36,772 nucleotides of DNA from a virus, in the IMG/VR virus record IMGVR_UViG_3300032006_000032, positions 1 to 36,772 of that record, one strand, 5' to 3'. Numbering within the stretch: position 1 is the stretch's first letter; the number at the start of each line of letters is the position of its first letter. The notes beneath the pieces were generated by a model that saw only the letters and a list, made by a program, of their open reading frames with translations, was not told the DNA's origin and made no database searches. A program made the translations under genes and the position numbers. Below, one piece after another: positions 1 to 7,265 of this stretch.

Positions 1-331
1 CATCGGTGGCACTGGTGAGATTCAAAGCCTCACCCGCACTCGTCTCACACCACCCCGCAGGGTTGAACGGAAGAACGAACGGGTTGTTGGAGTTGGGCAT
101 CGCACCGGTCAGAGCCGTCGAGCCGCTCTTGAACTGCGCCGTCCCGGGTGACCCACCGCTCTGCACGTTAGCAAGGACTGCAGCGAGGACGCGAAACTTC
201 ACGCCCGTTGATGCTGCTGCGATGGCCACAGTTCCAGCCGAACCTTGTGCGACCGACGTGTACTTTTGGCCACCGCCACTGAACGCGACGTTCCCAAATT
301 GGTCGATGGCACTTGTAACCGAAGAAACCAT
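1..331 (-). CDS. Probable virion protein, C-terminus beyond left edge
   Basis: This frame opens with ATG at 331 after the ribosome site AGGGG and stays open to the window edge, so about 110 residues are visible and the 3' end is missing. The protein begins MVSSVTSAIDQFGNVAFSGG and is rich in Ala, Gly, Ser and Thr, with alternating hydrophobic residues typical of a beta-rich virion component. A segment of the type NPFVLPFNPAGW-ETSAGEALNL resembles small structural proteins often found downstream of phage capsid genes, but I cannot name the family. It follows the 83-aa gene by 12 bases and is the last visible gene of the leftward structural operon. A capsid decoration or tail role is inference from position only. 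Confidence 0.7.
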   Translation of the reverse strand, partial: MVSSVTSAIDQFGNVAFSGGGQKYTSVAQGSAGTVAIAAASTGVKFRVLAAVLANVQSGGSPGTAQFKSGSTALTGAMPNSNNPFVLPFNPAGWCETSAGEALNLTSATD

Positions 332-343
332 TCGTAACCCCTG

Positions 344-595
344 CTATGTTTGAACCTTAAGCCCGTCGATGTTGCTGTCAGTCGCGGAACCCAGGTTGAT
401 GAAAACGTGTGCATCGTCATCATCATCGGCAGCACCGGAATTGATGATAATGCAACCCTTGGCGTAACCGATGCTTCCGTCAGCGGGCGCAGAACCGCCA
501 GCACTGCCAAAATCTTCTACGCAAAACAATTTGTTCCCAGCCTCATCGGCAAGAAGAACACCAGTCGCATCGTGCAGCTTATGCCTGCCACTCAT
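344..595 (-). CDS. Small hypothetical structural-operon protein (83 aa)
   Basis: The 83-residue protein starts at ATG 595 behind a strong AAGGAGAT ribosome site. It begins MSGRHKLHDATGVLLADEAG and has an acidic run (AADDDDDAH) near residue 58. It is Gly/Ala/Asp-rich with predicted beta character and has no signal peptide, membrane segment or recognisable motif. It lies 10 bases after the putative adaptor gene and 12 bases before the next gene, so it belongs to the same transcript. Position between adaptor and another virion gene suggests a minor capsid or decoration function, but nothing in the sequence proves it. Confidence 0.7.
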   Translation of the reverse strand: MSGRHKLHDATGVLLADEAGNKLFCVEDFGSAGGSAPADGSIGYAKGCIIINSGAADDDDDAHVFINLGSATDSNIDGLKVQT

Positions 596-605
596 CGAAA
601 TCTCC

Positions 606-1628
606 TTATGTTCCCTGGCCCTTGTAGGTTACGCCACTACTAAACAGGGTGAGCCTTCGCGGGCCGTACATCTCACGCCTGTCAGACCAGTCTGCATTGT
701 ACCCGTACACTTCCGCCTTGTTGTCCTGACGGTCGCGTGTGACTGATGTTACCAGATATTCCTGGAAAGTCTGATACATGATTCCTCGCTCGCCATCCAT
801 TCGGCGTTCAGCTTCTGCGAGGCAACTGTACAGAATTGTTTCGCTATGCTGCGTAATCCCGTGAACTCGCTCACCAGCGGACGGTGAACCGGTTTCTGGC
901 TTGTCAGGGAGCACCCTGTACCGATACGACAGCGTTGCAGCTGCCGTGACATCCGGCCAAAACATGATCTCGTAGCGAGTTCCCTCTAGCGTGTGCGATC
1001 TCGCTTTCGGACGAATTGCCCCGTAAAACGGGTCTTCCGAGGAGTAGGTGACGTTATAGTCACGCTGCCTCAGTTCACGCATCCGGCCCTCGCCCACCAT
1101 CTCCACGGGCTGGATGGCATTGTCGGCCTGAGCGTAAGTCATAACACCCATTATGTTCCCAAAGTCATCAGGCAGATCGTAGTCGTCCTGGTGCAATGAG
1201 TACGAGGTGCTTGAAGCCGCGTCCGAGGCACTGGATGTGTCGACAAGGGTCAGTTGCGTTGTGGTGTCCCGGGTATCGACCGCGTAGTTAGTGCCACTAA
1301 TGTTGATCTCGCCAGCTGCCGCCCATGCAGGCCATGTTCCACCCGAAAGCGTGACCACCCCGTTGGTGGCCGCGATCGTCCCGGTAGAATAGGCCGCGTT
1401 GAGCGAGAGTGTCGCCACCGGCATCAAGAAGGACCAGTCATGGGTCCTGCCCTCGACAGGTGGCGGATTGTAAAACTGACGCAAGCCAGATTCACAGGTC
1501 CTCTCAACCAGTCGTTTTCGGTCGGTATCCGACTCGTTGGTGTACCCCTCGTCGTTTCCGCCAAAGAGATACTCGTACACCTCGTTCCGAATACCATCCC
1601 ACGTCAGGGATAGAGTAGGCTCAGCCAT
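606..1628 (-). CDS. Putative head-tail adaptor / virion protein (340 aa)
   Basis: The 340-residue protein starts at ATG 1628 after AAGGTG and overlaps the end of the upstream gene by 8 bases. The N-terminus is alpha-helical (TWDGIRNEVYEYLFGG, then an Asp/Arg/Glu-rich helix). The motif QFYNPPPVEGRTHDWSFL at about residues 51-68 is followed by a long beta-rich Ser/Thr/Gly domain and a C-terminal domain containing SYRYRVLPDKPE. A tyrosine/proline segment followed by H-x-WSFL and beta repeats is a pattern I associate with neck or adaptor-type proteins encoded shortly after phage capsid genes. The assignment rests on that resemblance and gene order, so the exact role (adaptor, head completion or tail tube) is uncertain. 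Confidence 0.6.
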   Translation of the reverse strand: MAEPTLSLTWDGIRNEVYEYLFGGNDEGYTNESDTDRKRLVERTCESGLRQFYNPPPVEGRTHDWSFLMPVATLSLNAAYSTGTIAATNGVVTLSGGTWPAWAAAGEINISGTNYAVDTRDTTTQLTLVDTSSASDAASSTSYSLHQDDYDLPDDFGNIMGVMTYAQADNAIQPVEMVGEGRMRELRQRDYNVTYSSEDPFYGAIRPKARSHTLEGTRYEIMFWPDVTAAATLSYRYRVLPDKPETGSPSAGERVHGITQHSETILYSCLAEAERRMDGERGIMYQTFQEYLVTSVTRDRQDNKAEVYGYNADWSDRREMYGPRRLTLFSSGVTYKGQGT

Positions 1629-1989
1629 CCATGTTCACCTTATCGGGAGCAACAACCCGCACTTTATCCTCGCCATCCAGGCGAACGCGGTAATAACCTT
1701 TTGGAGTCATCCCCAGGAACTCGGCTGGATAGGTCGCACCCTTGATAAACACCTGCAGGTTTGCAGCATGCTCAGGCATATCGGCCTTCTCGTCCTCGTT
1801 TTCAAGTTCTGCAATGCGTCCGCTCAGGAACGAGATCTCATTGCACAACGCGAGGATCCATCCGCTCGGATGACTCTCGGCACTCGCAGCATACGCCTGA
1901 CGTTCCAGGCGATTGAAAGCCTTGACCACATGGTCCGATAACGGGCCACCGGTCATGTGCTCCATTCGCTGCTGGTTGACATTATCCAT
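1621..1989 (-). CDS. Hypothetical protein (122 aa) in capsid-adaptor interval
   Basis: The protein starts at ATG 1989, overlapping the stop of the 47-aa basic peptide gene by 8 bases, with a GGGGTG ribosome site inside that gene. Residues 1-80 look helical with a possible coiled coil around NEISFLSGRIAELENEDEK. The C-terminal 40 residues look like a small beta domain (GYYRVRLDGEDKVRVVAPDK) with alternating charged and hydrophobic residues. No family is recognised. Tight overlaps on both sides support a real, translationally coupled gene. A structural or assembly role is inferred from the neighbourhood only. Confidence 0.7.
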   Translation of the reverse strand: MDNVNQQRMEHMTGGPLSDHVVKAFNRLERQAYAASAESHPSGWILALCNEISFLSGRIAELENEDEKADMPEHAANLQVFIKGATYPAEFLGMTPKGYYRVRLDGEDKVRVVAPDKVNMDG

Positions 1990-2125
1990 CGTGCATCACC
2001 CCGCCATACGAAAGTTCACAAACCTCTTCCACGACGGGTGGAGCCTTCTTGGCTGCGGGCTTCTTGGCGGCCTTTTTGGCAACCTTCTTCTCAACAGCCT
2101 TCTTGGCAGCTTTTTTCTTGGCCAT
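1982..2125 (-). CDS. 47-aa Lys/Ala-rich histone-H1-like peptide
   Basis: A short frame from ATG 2125 to TAA 1982 encodes 47 residues. The first 28 are almost only Lys and Ala: MAKKKAAKKAVEKKVAKK followed by further AAKK and PAAKK units. The tail (PPVVEEVCELSYGG) is acidic/neutral. The KKAAKKA pattern is like eukaryotic histone H1 tails and the C-terminal tails of some bacterial HU or AlgP-type proteins, which bind DNA through charge. An AGGGG-type ribosome site lies upstream, and the stop codon overlaps the start of the next gene by 8 bases, supporting translation. Placement among capsid genes suggests a virion internal DNA-binding peptide. That function is inference. Confidence 0.7.
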   Translation of the reverse strand: MAKKKAAKKAVEKKVAKKAAKKPAAKKAPPVVEEVCELSYGGVMHDG

Positions 2126-2144
2126 TTCCATTCCCCTTCACAAG

Positions 2145-2188
2145 GCACCCGAGGGAGTCCAACGCCCCCCCGGGTGCTGCGGCACCGG
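2145..2188 (-). promoter_or_regulatory. Two mutually exclusive hairpins between virion genes
   Basis: In transcript sense the spacer reads GGTGC, a 4-base loop, then GCACC(CG), then about 20 bases later (CG)GGTGC. The middle segment can pair with the first (5 bp) or with the last (7 bp plus a GGG/CCC extension). No U-run follows, so this is not a standard terminator. It could slow transcription or protect mRNA ends between the 271-aa virion gene and the basic peptide gene. The pairing is seen directly; the role is inferred. Confidence 0.4.
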
Positions 2189-2192
2189 TTTA

Positions 2193-3008
2193 CTACTCTT
2201 CAACACCAACAGCCCACCAGTCAAGCTGCGACTTGACCTCTGCACTGCCCGTGCCGACCTTGGTTGCAAGGAACAGGCAGAGTTCCTCGCCATCGGGGAA
2301 CGTGGCAGCGTCCAGTTGAGTCTGGGTGACGTACACCGACTCTTCCTCACCATTATCGACGAAGATCTTGATCTTCTTGTCGTTCGGGTGGTTGCCCGGG
2401 TCGTACAAGAAGCCCATCTTCATGTAGGTGTCAGCGACCATCGAGGCGATGTTCGCGTGAACCTGGACCGTCTGACCCGCTTTCTTCCAAGTGAAATCGA
2501 GTTCTTCACCGTTGTCCTGAAGGACGGAGAACCCGATGAAGTCCTTGTCGGCAATCACGCCAGAGTCATCGGTGAGCGCGTTAGCAGCCTGGGACCCTTC
2601 CTCGGACAGGCCAACGAAGAACGACAACCCGTTGTCGCCAATGCTGGCCTTTTTGAACCGGCACTCAAAGGCCACTCGTCCAGTTCCAGAAGCATCGATG
2701 GCGACCATGCCACCGGCACCGCCACCAGTGATGATGCTACCCTCGTCGTTGTCGGCATCGTTGCCAGCAATCTCAATAGCACCAGTCACCTCACCAGCCG
2801 CCTGCTTCAACGTAACGCCAGTATCGATGTAACTAGCGTAGTTACCGATGGTCTGGGTGCTGATGTGCGCTGGGTGGTTCAGGAAATCATCAAAGAAGAA
2901 CCGCCCGCCGAGACCGACGCTCCAGTTCTTGACGGGGAGGCGACCCCAGATGCGGCTCGAAAGCCCGCGAGGTGAAGTCAGTCCCTTGTGTTGTACGAAA
3001 GCTGTCAT
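2193..3008 (-). CDS. Virion protein with jelly-roll/concanavalin-like character (271 aa)
   Basis: The protein starts at ATG 3008 with GGAG seven bases upstream. The N-terminus (LTSPRGLSSRIWGRLPV) is followed by FFDDFLNHP and then a long beta-rich Gly/Ala/Asp domain. Segments such as GRVAFECRFKKASI, IGFSVLQDNGEELDF, DTYMKMGFLYDPG and KIKIFVDNGEEE resemble strands of concanavalin/LamG-like folds found in phage capsid-associated proteins. No catalytic motif is seen. It is the first gene after the major capsid gene, separated by a strong hairpin, so it may be made at a different level from capsid. A capsid decoration or minor head protein is the likely role, from position and fold impression. Confidence 0.65.
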   Translation of the reverse strand: MTAFVQHKGLTSPRGLSSRIWGRLPVKNWSVGLGGRFFFDDFLNHPAHISTQTIGNYASYIDTGVTLKQAAGEVTGAIEIAGNDADNDEGSIITGGGAGGMVAIDASGTGRVAFECRFKKASIGDNGLSFFVGLSEEGSQAANALTDDSGVIADKDFIGFSVLQDNGEELDFTWKKAGQTVQVHANIASMVADTYMKMGFLYDPGNHPNDKKIKIFVDNGEEESVYVTQTQLDAATFPDGEELCLFLATKVGTGSAEVKSQLDWWAVGVEE

Positions 3009-3042
3009 CCGAATGCTCCAGTGCTGCCAAGCGAGAAAAACC

Positions 3043-3078
3043 GACCGGGGGGGCGTGGCAGCGATTGCCCCCCCGGTC
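3043..3078 (-). terminator. Perfect 12-bp hairpin downstream of capsid gene
   Basis: The sequence gaccgggggggc is followed by a 12-base loop and its exact reverse complement gcccccccggtc. It sits 17 bases after the capsid stop codon and 35 bases before the next start. No U-tract follows on the minus strand, so it may be a partial terminator, a processing site or a barrier to 3' exonucleases that stabilises capsid mRNA. The structure is certain; the effect is inferred. Confidence 0.6.
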
Positions 3079-3094
3079 AGAACGTGAGGTCAGA

Positions 3095-4144
3095 TTACTT
3101 ACTCAGAACGAACCCGCCACGACGACGATCGACGCAGCAGAAATTCATCGTGCAGTCTGTGTACTGCACCATAGTACGGTGCTGGTACGGATGCGGCTGC
3201 ACTTTCGTCTCCTTCATGTACTCGCCCTGCAAGAAGCACGGCTTGAACACGGCCCAGTTGATCCCGTAAATCGGGTTGGTCGTGTCACCAGTACCGGAGT
3301 TGTTGTCGAAGTACGGAACCCACTCCACGGGAATCCTGCGGAAGATCGTCGCGCCATCTTTGCTCGCGACATCATTACCCAGGTTATCGTTTTGCGATTC
3401 CAAAACTTCCTCCAGGGTTCCCAGCACCGTGTAATCGGTGTAGTAGCCCCAGTTGGACTTCATGTTGGAGAACGGGCCGTCGACAGGCGGCTTGAACTCC
3501 GTTTTGGTCGCAGCTTCACGCCACTTGCGAATGAGGTCGGACTTGGAAATGTTCACGTACTGCGCATTCCAGTTCTTCCACCGGGAGTACGTGTTGGGAT
3601 CCAAGCCACCGACATCGGTGAAGCCAGTAGGACGACCACCATTGAAGCCACCCGTGGTCGAGTAGCTGGTGGTGTTGATCCAGTACGGAACCCCGTAAGG
3701 AGCCAAGCTGTCGCTTGAACTCGTGGGTTTCGACCAGAAGTTGCTTTCCATCAACTCAGCCAGATCGGTCATCGCGTCAACGCGACTGGTCTGGAGCAGG
3801 TTGACAAGACGGGCGGGAGAACGGTTCATCGCAATGACCCGCTCCTCAAGCGACCAGTGAGTCTCAGTGTGTCGCCAAGGGATGTTGCCCGTCTTCTGCG
3901 TGTCGGCAGTTGTCGGGTTATCTGTCTCTGCCAGTTTCACGTTGCGAGCTGCATTATTGCTGAACAAGCGAACATTGAACTGATAGCCGTACCCAGACCC
4001 GAACTGGACGGCTTTTTTCTTCAGAATCCTGGGCAACGCGATGTGGCTCTGGTTGTCCACAACGATGTCGGCCCACGTGGTCTTTTCCAGAGCGCGCAAC
4101 GTGGTCGTTACGAGATCTGCATAATCATCAGCCTGATAAGGCAT
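3095..4144 (-). CDS. Major capsid protein
   Basis: The 349-residue protein follows the acidic scaffold gene directly, the classic position of the major capsid protein. It starts MPYQADDYADLVTTTLRALE with ATG 4144 and GGAG seven bases upstream. The N-terminal third (helices, then DIVVDNQSHIALPRILKKKA and FGSGYGYQFNVRLF), the WRHTETHWSLEE helix around residue 90-100, and the Trp/Tyr/Asn-rich middle fit HK97-fold coat proteins of tailed phages of this size. Late sequence such as GINWAVFKPCFLQGEYMKE and HRTMVQYTDCTMNF fits the beta-rich peripheral domain. No protease gene is seen nearby, so maturation by cleavage is not indicated. Family identity is from context and overall character, not from a catalytic motif. 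Confidence 0.85.
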   Translation of the reverse strand: MPYQADDYADLVTTTLRALEKTTWADIVVDNQSHIALPRILKKKAVQFGSGYGYQFNVRLFSNNAARNVKLAETDNPTTADTQKTGNIPWRHTETHWSLEERVIAMNRSPARLVNLLQTSRVDAMTDLAELMESNFWSKPTSSSDSLAPYGVPYWINTTSYSTTGGFNGGRPTGFTDVGGLDPNTYSRWKNWNAQYVNISKSDLIRKWREAATKTEFKPPVDGPFSNMKSNWGYYTDYTVLGTLEEVLESQNDNLGNDVASKDGATIFRRIPVEWVPYFDNNSGTGDTTNPIYGINWAVFKPCFLQGEYMKETKVQPHPYQHRTMVQYTDCTMNFCCVDRRRGGFVLSK

Positions 4145-4157
4145 TGAAACACTCCAT
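4128..4157 (-). other. Possible 9-codon leader peptide overlapping capsid start
   Basis: The strongest ribosome site here, AAGGAGG at 4166-4172, is eight bases from an ATG at 4157 that encodes MECFNALSG and then stops inside the capsid gene in another frame. The capsid ATG lies 13 bases further on with its own GGAG. The short frame could load ribosomes for capsid translation by coupling, or be chance. Confidence 0.35.
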
Positions 4158-4170
4158 TATAAGTGCCTCC

Positions 4171-5046
4171 TTAGTACGAGGACATCCCGTGCTCAGCTTG
4201 CCAATTGGCAGCAGCCTGAACTGCAGCCTCATACCCAGTTTCCGGACCTCCGTCACGGTGCTGGGGTAACGCTGTGGCCTGCCGAGCGACTTGACTGGCC
4301 TTGTCGGAGACACGTTGTAGAGCCGCTTGGCTCATTTCTTTCCCATGAACAGACTGTGCAGCCCGCTCAACCAAAGCATCCATTGGGGGAATACCTTCAC
4401 CCCTAGCCAAATACCCCTTCCCCATACGGGCGACTTCGTCAGCCACAGAAATGCGGTTCAGGGCATTTTCTTCATTCAGATCGTTCAGTCGACCGCGACC
4501 GTAAAGACCTTCATCCATGTTGTTCAGGATGAGATCCATTTCACGGCCAGCAGCCTCCATTTGCATCCGCTGAGTGTGCATCAGCACAGCACTCAGCGTG
4601 TTTTCCATGTTATCGATCTTGTCGTTGTAGAACTTGTTCATTTCAACAAGTTCAGGGTCGTAGTCGCTTGGGTCGGTAAACTCAAACGCTGTCCGGTTCT
4701 GCTGCTGACTGGCAGCAGTCTGGGCCGCTTCCTGCTCCTGCTGCACTTCAGGGGACTCAGACATGGACTTTTGGACGGTTTCAGCCCACTGGTTTGCAAC
4801 CGCATCAAAAGCTGAGGGGTCAGCAAACGCACGGACCTGCTCAGGTTCCAGGCCCATCGCTTTCCCAATTGCGTATTGATCGTTACGCCACTGCTGTTCA
4901 ATCGGTGCCTCTTCCTGGACGGTCTCTTCAGCTTCAGCTTGAGGTTCAGGAACAGCCATCAACTCAGGAGGCTCTTCCTCAACCAGCTGCTCCCCCTCGG
5001 GGATCACGTTCTCTTCAACCTGCTCAAATTGCTCGTCTGGCATCAT
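4171..5046 (-). CDS. Capsid scaffolding protein
   Basis: The 291-residue protein lies immediately upstream of the capsid gene and has typical scaffold composition. The first 55 residues are extremely acidic (EEPPELMAVPEPQAEAEET). A Gln/Ala-rich stretch follows at about residues 100-117. The rest is long amphipathic helix and probable coiled coil (YNDKIDNMENTLSAVLMHTQ). There is no catalytic motif, so it looks like a pure scaffold rather than a protease-scaffold fusion. Two tandem ATG codons (5046 and 5043) follow AAAGGAAC; either could start translation. In tailed phages such proteins guide assembly of the procapsid shell and leave before or during DNA packaging. Identity rests on composition and gene order. 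Confidence 0.8.
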   Translation of the reverse strand: MMPDEQFEQVEENVIPEGEQLVEEEPPELMAVPEPQAEAEETVQEEAPIEQQWRNDQYAIGKAMGLEPEQVRAFADPSAFDAVANQWAETVQKSMSESPEVQQEQEAAQTAASQQQNRTAFEFTDPSDYDPELVEMNKFYNDKIDNMENTLSAVLMHTQRMQMEAAGREMDLILNNMDEGLYGRGRLNDLNEENALNRISVADEVARMGKGYLARGEGIPPMDALVERAAQSVHGKEMSQAALQRVSDKASQVARQATALPQHRDGGPETGYEAAVQAAANWQAEHGMSSY

Positions 5047-5058
5047 CAGTTCCTTTTC

Positions 5059-5169
5059 CTAGTACACACGACGACTGGGCCGCTTTGCCTTCTTCTTGTT
5101 CGACTTGGTCTTTTTCGCACTCACGTTTTTGTTCATCCTGAGCTTTTTTCCGCCTCTTCCCCTTGGCAT
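5059..5169 (-). CDS. 36-aa highly basic peptide
   Basis: A frame from ATG 5169 to TAG 5059 encodes 36 residues, about half Lys or Arg: MPRGRGGKKLRMNK, then KKTKSNKKKAKRPSRR and VY. The ribosome site AGGGG is seven bases upstream. The gene fits exactly between the 95-aa gene and the scaffold gene with short gaps. The composition predicts binding to nucleic acid or to the acidic scaffold N-terminus encoded next door. It has no acidic tail and no hydrophobic segment. It may be a virion DNA-condensing peptide; this is inference from charge and position. Confidence 0.65.
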   Translation of the reverse strand: MPRGRGGKKLRMNKNVSAKKTKSNKKKAKRPSRRVY

Positions 5170-5178
5170 GCCTGACCC

Positions 5179-5466
5179 CTACGAGTTGGAATCCTTGTTG
5201 TACAAGCCCAGCACTTTCAAATACTTTTTCTGCTGAGTGTGTGATGTGAAGTGTGGCCGACCCTCGCGATCAAAGTCAATAGCGAACCCGTGCTTGCGAG
5301 CATGGCTCATGGCCTCGTGCCTGTCATCGGGATGCACTGCAGCCCCTTCAGACACGATCACACTGGACGACTCATAACTGCGGCGTATCTGGCCCATTCC
5401 CTTGGAGTCCTTTACGAACTCCTTCCGGGTGACCTGCTCGCCATTTATCTTGTAAACGACTGCCAT
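5179..5466 (-). CDS. Hypothetical protein (95 aa)
   Basis: The start is ATG 5466, which overlaps the stop of the preceding gene as TGATG and has GAGGGG upstream. The protein begins MAVVYKINGEQVTRKEFVKD. It contains a charged helical centre and the segment SEGAAVHPDDRHEAMSHARKHG, followed by DFDREGRPHFTSHTQQKKYLK. I recognise the general type as a small conserved protein of phage head modules, but no function is known to me. It has no membrane segment. Translational coupling to the Tyr/Pro-rich protein gene is evident. Confidence 0.7.
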   Translation of the reverse strand: MAVVYKINGEQVTRKEFVKDSKGMGQIRRSYESSSVIVSEGAAVHPDDRHEAMSHARKHGFAIDFDREGRPHFTSHTQQKKYLKVLGLYNKDSNS

Positions 5467-6002
5467 CAAAGATACCCCTCAAGACCGTGCAGCTGCTGAG
5501 CGTATGGAACACCCTGGAAAAATCCCGGGGCCTGTTGGAACATCCCGGGAGACTGAACGTATGGCCCAGAATTTATGAAATCGTCTTCTGGAGTCCCCGG
5601 CTGCGCCGGATAGTACCCCGGCCATGATTCATACGGACCCACGTTCCAGGGGGCCTGATAGTCGATTGGATTGAATGGGTATTGCTGCTGACCCCAGTCC
5701 CCCAGCGGGGCTTCATAAAACCCGCCATGCGGGTAGCCTTCATGGTAAGGGTTCAGTGGGCCTGACGGCTGGATGGTGATCGGACTTTCACCTGGACGAA
5801 AAGGCGCGTCCTCAAGGGGGGCCAGATACATGCCCTCCGACCACGGCTCTGTTTCAGGATACGACAGCGGGAAATCGAACGGGTCCACTGGATGGAAATG
5901 GCGAAGACCTTCTGGTGGTACGTAATCTCGCCAGTAATCATCCATCCTCATCTTGAAATGAGGATCAGCGGATTGACCTGGATATGTAGGCGGGTTTGCC
6001 AT
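5466..6002 (-). CDS. Pro/Tyr/Gly-rich hypothetical protein (178 aa)
   Basis: The protein begins MANPPTYPGQSADPHFKMRM, with GAGGC upstream of ATG 6002. It is dominated by Pro, Tyr, Gly, Phe and Trp with many short turns (YPHGGFYEAPLGDWGQQQYP), so it is probably largely disordered. It lacks repeats of fixed length, a signal peptide and catalytic motifs. It is the second in a run of three similar low-complexity genes between portal and scaffold. Such proteins may be minor internal head components or assembly aids, but no family is recognised. Confidence 0.7.
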   Translation of the reverse strand: MANPPTYPGQSADPHFKMRMDDYWRDYVPPEGLRHFHPVDPFDFPLSYPETEPWSEGMYLAPLEDAPFRPGESPITIQPSGPLNPYHEGYPHGGFYEAPLGDWGQQQYPFNPIDYQAPWNVGPYESWPGYYPAQPGTPEDDFINSGPYVQSPGMFQQAPGFFQGVPYAQQLHGLEGYL

Positions 6003-6004
6003 GG

Positions 6005-6736
6005 CTATGCCTCAAACCTTGCTGGGTCAACTCTCATCTCTCGTCTCTCTCTTCTGCGTCTCAACCAGTCCTTGATCTGCTCTTTCATCTCGCGAGACTT
6101 ATTGAAAATCCTATCCTGCTGGGCCTGAGCGGGCGGGTAACTCGGGTTGCCGGGGCCAGGAACAAACGGCCCCCCAAGACCACCTGCAGTAGGATCGGTC
6201 GTTGGATAGCCTGGAACCTTTGGCCGAATCAGGTTGTCAGGATTCACAGTCCCAGGTGGAACCCTTTTGGGTGCATCAGGAAACAACTTGTCAAACTCGA
6301 TGCGCCTCGGCTCAATCTGTCCTGGGGGCAAAGAATACTGTGCCCCTCCACCGCCGAATATATTTGGAATCAATTGGCCAGCGTAATCACCGATACCTGT
6401 CCCCACATTCCTGAGCATGCGATCGATCTCGGAAGCAGTGATCGCACGTCGCGTCTCGTCTTGATTGAACGCGGCCCTGAGGAGCGGAACCCCGTACATT
6501 TTCCTCATCTGGTTTTCGCTCCAGTGAGGCATGGTCGTTCCATGCTCCCATAGATTGCCAAGGTCGTACCCTGTCTGCTCGAACGGAGTGACCCCGGGTG
6601 CCACATCCGGCCCCTGACCTCTCATTCCTGTACCAATGGGACCATAAAAATCATCGCCACGCGGGGCCAAGGGGAGGACCCCCTGCCCTGGACCTAAGAC
6701 CCGTGGTGTTGCTGACGGTGCGTTTCTTCTTGGCAT
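6005..6736 (-). CDS. Pro/Gly-rich hypothetical protein with basic C-terminus (243 aa)
   Basis: Translation likely starts at ATG 6736. Residues 1-60 and 120-200 are rich in Pro and Gly (LPPGQIEPRRIEF; GGLGGPFVPGPGNPSYPP). A short helical region around residues 70-110 contains LLRAAFNQDETRRAITASEI. The C-terminal 35 residues form a strongly basic helix (WLRRRRERREMRVD) that could contact DNA or RNA. The gene ends three bases before the next start, consistent with coupled translation. No function is recognised; a virion-internal or portal-associated role is guessed from position. Confidence 0.7.
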   Translation of the reverse strand: MPRRNAPSATPRVLGPGQGVLPLAPRGDDFYGPIGTGMRGQGPDVAPGVTPFEQTGYDLGNLWEHGTTMPHWSENQMRKMYGVPLLRAAFNQDETRRAITASEIDRMLRNVGTGIGDYAGQLIPNIFGGGGAQYSLPPGQIEPRRIEFDKLFPDAPKRVPPGTVNPDNLIRPKVPGYPTTDPTAGGLGGPFVPGPGNPSYPPAQAQQDRIFNKSREMKEQIKDWLRRRRERREMRVDPARFEA

Positions 6737-6740
6737 GGGT

Positions 6741-7265
6741 CTACTGCATCCCTGTTTGAGTTCTTATTCCCATATACCCGGGCGACCGACCATACGCTTG
6801 GTTCATCATCGGACCCAGCTGGGCGTTGTAGCCCTGATTGGATTGTCCAGCAACCCCTCCCCAGAGGTTGACGTTTTGCGACTTCATGTTGGGCTGGCTA
6901 CGCGAGACACCACCGATCCCGAAATACGCGGGGCCTGATGGGATGGATTGCATCGGATTCACACCCTGCTGCTGCTGCTGCTGACCAAACTGCTGGTACG
7001 CTGGCAGGAACGAAAACGGGTCAAATGGACCTGATTCAGAAGCGGTAGCGTCCGGGACTGGCCTGGAACGAATCTCGATTAGCTTTTGCAACGCCTTGAT
7101 ATCGTGCTGTGACCTCGATGCCATCGGGGTTCCAGCGAATCCAGACAGCCTGTCGAACTCAGACTGCAGGCGAGGAAGCCCCCAGTTCTTGTAGCGGCGC
7201 AGACCATGCTTCACAGCCTTGTAGGACCCGCCGTAAAGCTCTTGGAACTCCTGTTCAAAGTCCAT
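6741..7265 (-). CDS. Gln/Gly/Asn-rich hypothetical protein (174 aa)
   Basis: ATG 7265 overlaps the upstream stop as TGATG and has GGGAG nine bases upstream. The first 75 residues are helical and charged (FEQEFQELYGGSYKAVKHG). The rest is low-complexity and rich in Gln, Gly, Asn, Met and Pro, including a run of five or more Gln near residue 100 encoded by CAG repeats. The tail (YGRSPGYMGIRTQTGMQ) looks disordered. There is no recognisable domain. It shares low-complexity character with the next two genes, suggesting a set of interacting minor head proteins. Confidence 0.65.
   Translation of the reverse strand: MDFEQEFQELYGGSYKAVKHGLRRYKNWGLPRLQSEFDRLSGFAGTPMASRSQHDIKALQKLIEIRSRPVPDATASESGPFDPFSFLPAYQQFGQQQQQQGVNPMQSIPSGPAYFGIGGVSRSQPNMKSQNVNLWGGVAGQSNQGYNAQLGPMMNQAYGRSPGYMGIRTQTGMQ

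Noticed and set aside
6950-6990. CAG/CTG trinucleotide run as a possible regulatory repeat
   Set aside because: It is simply the Gln run of the 174-aa protein in frame.
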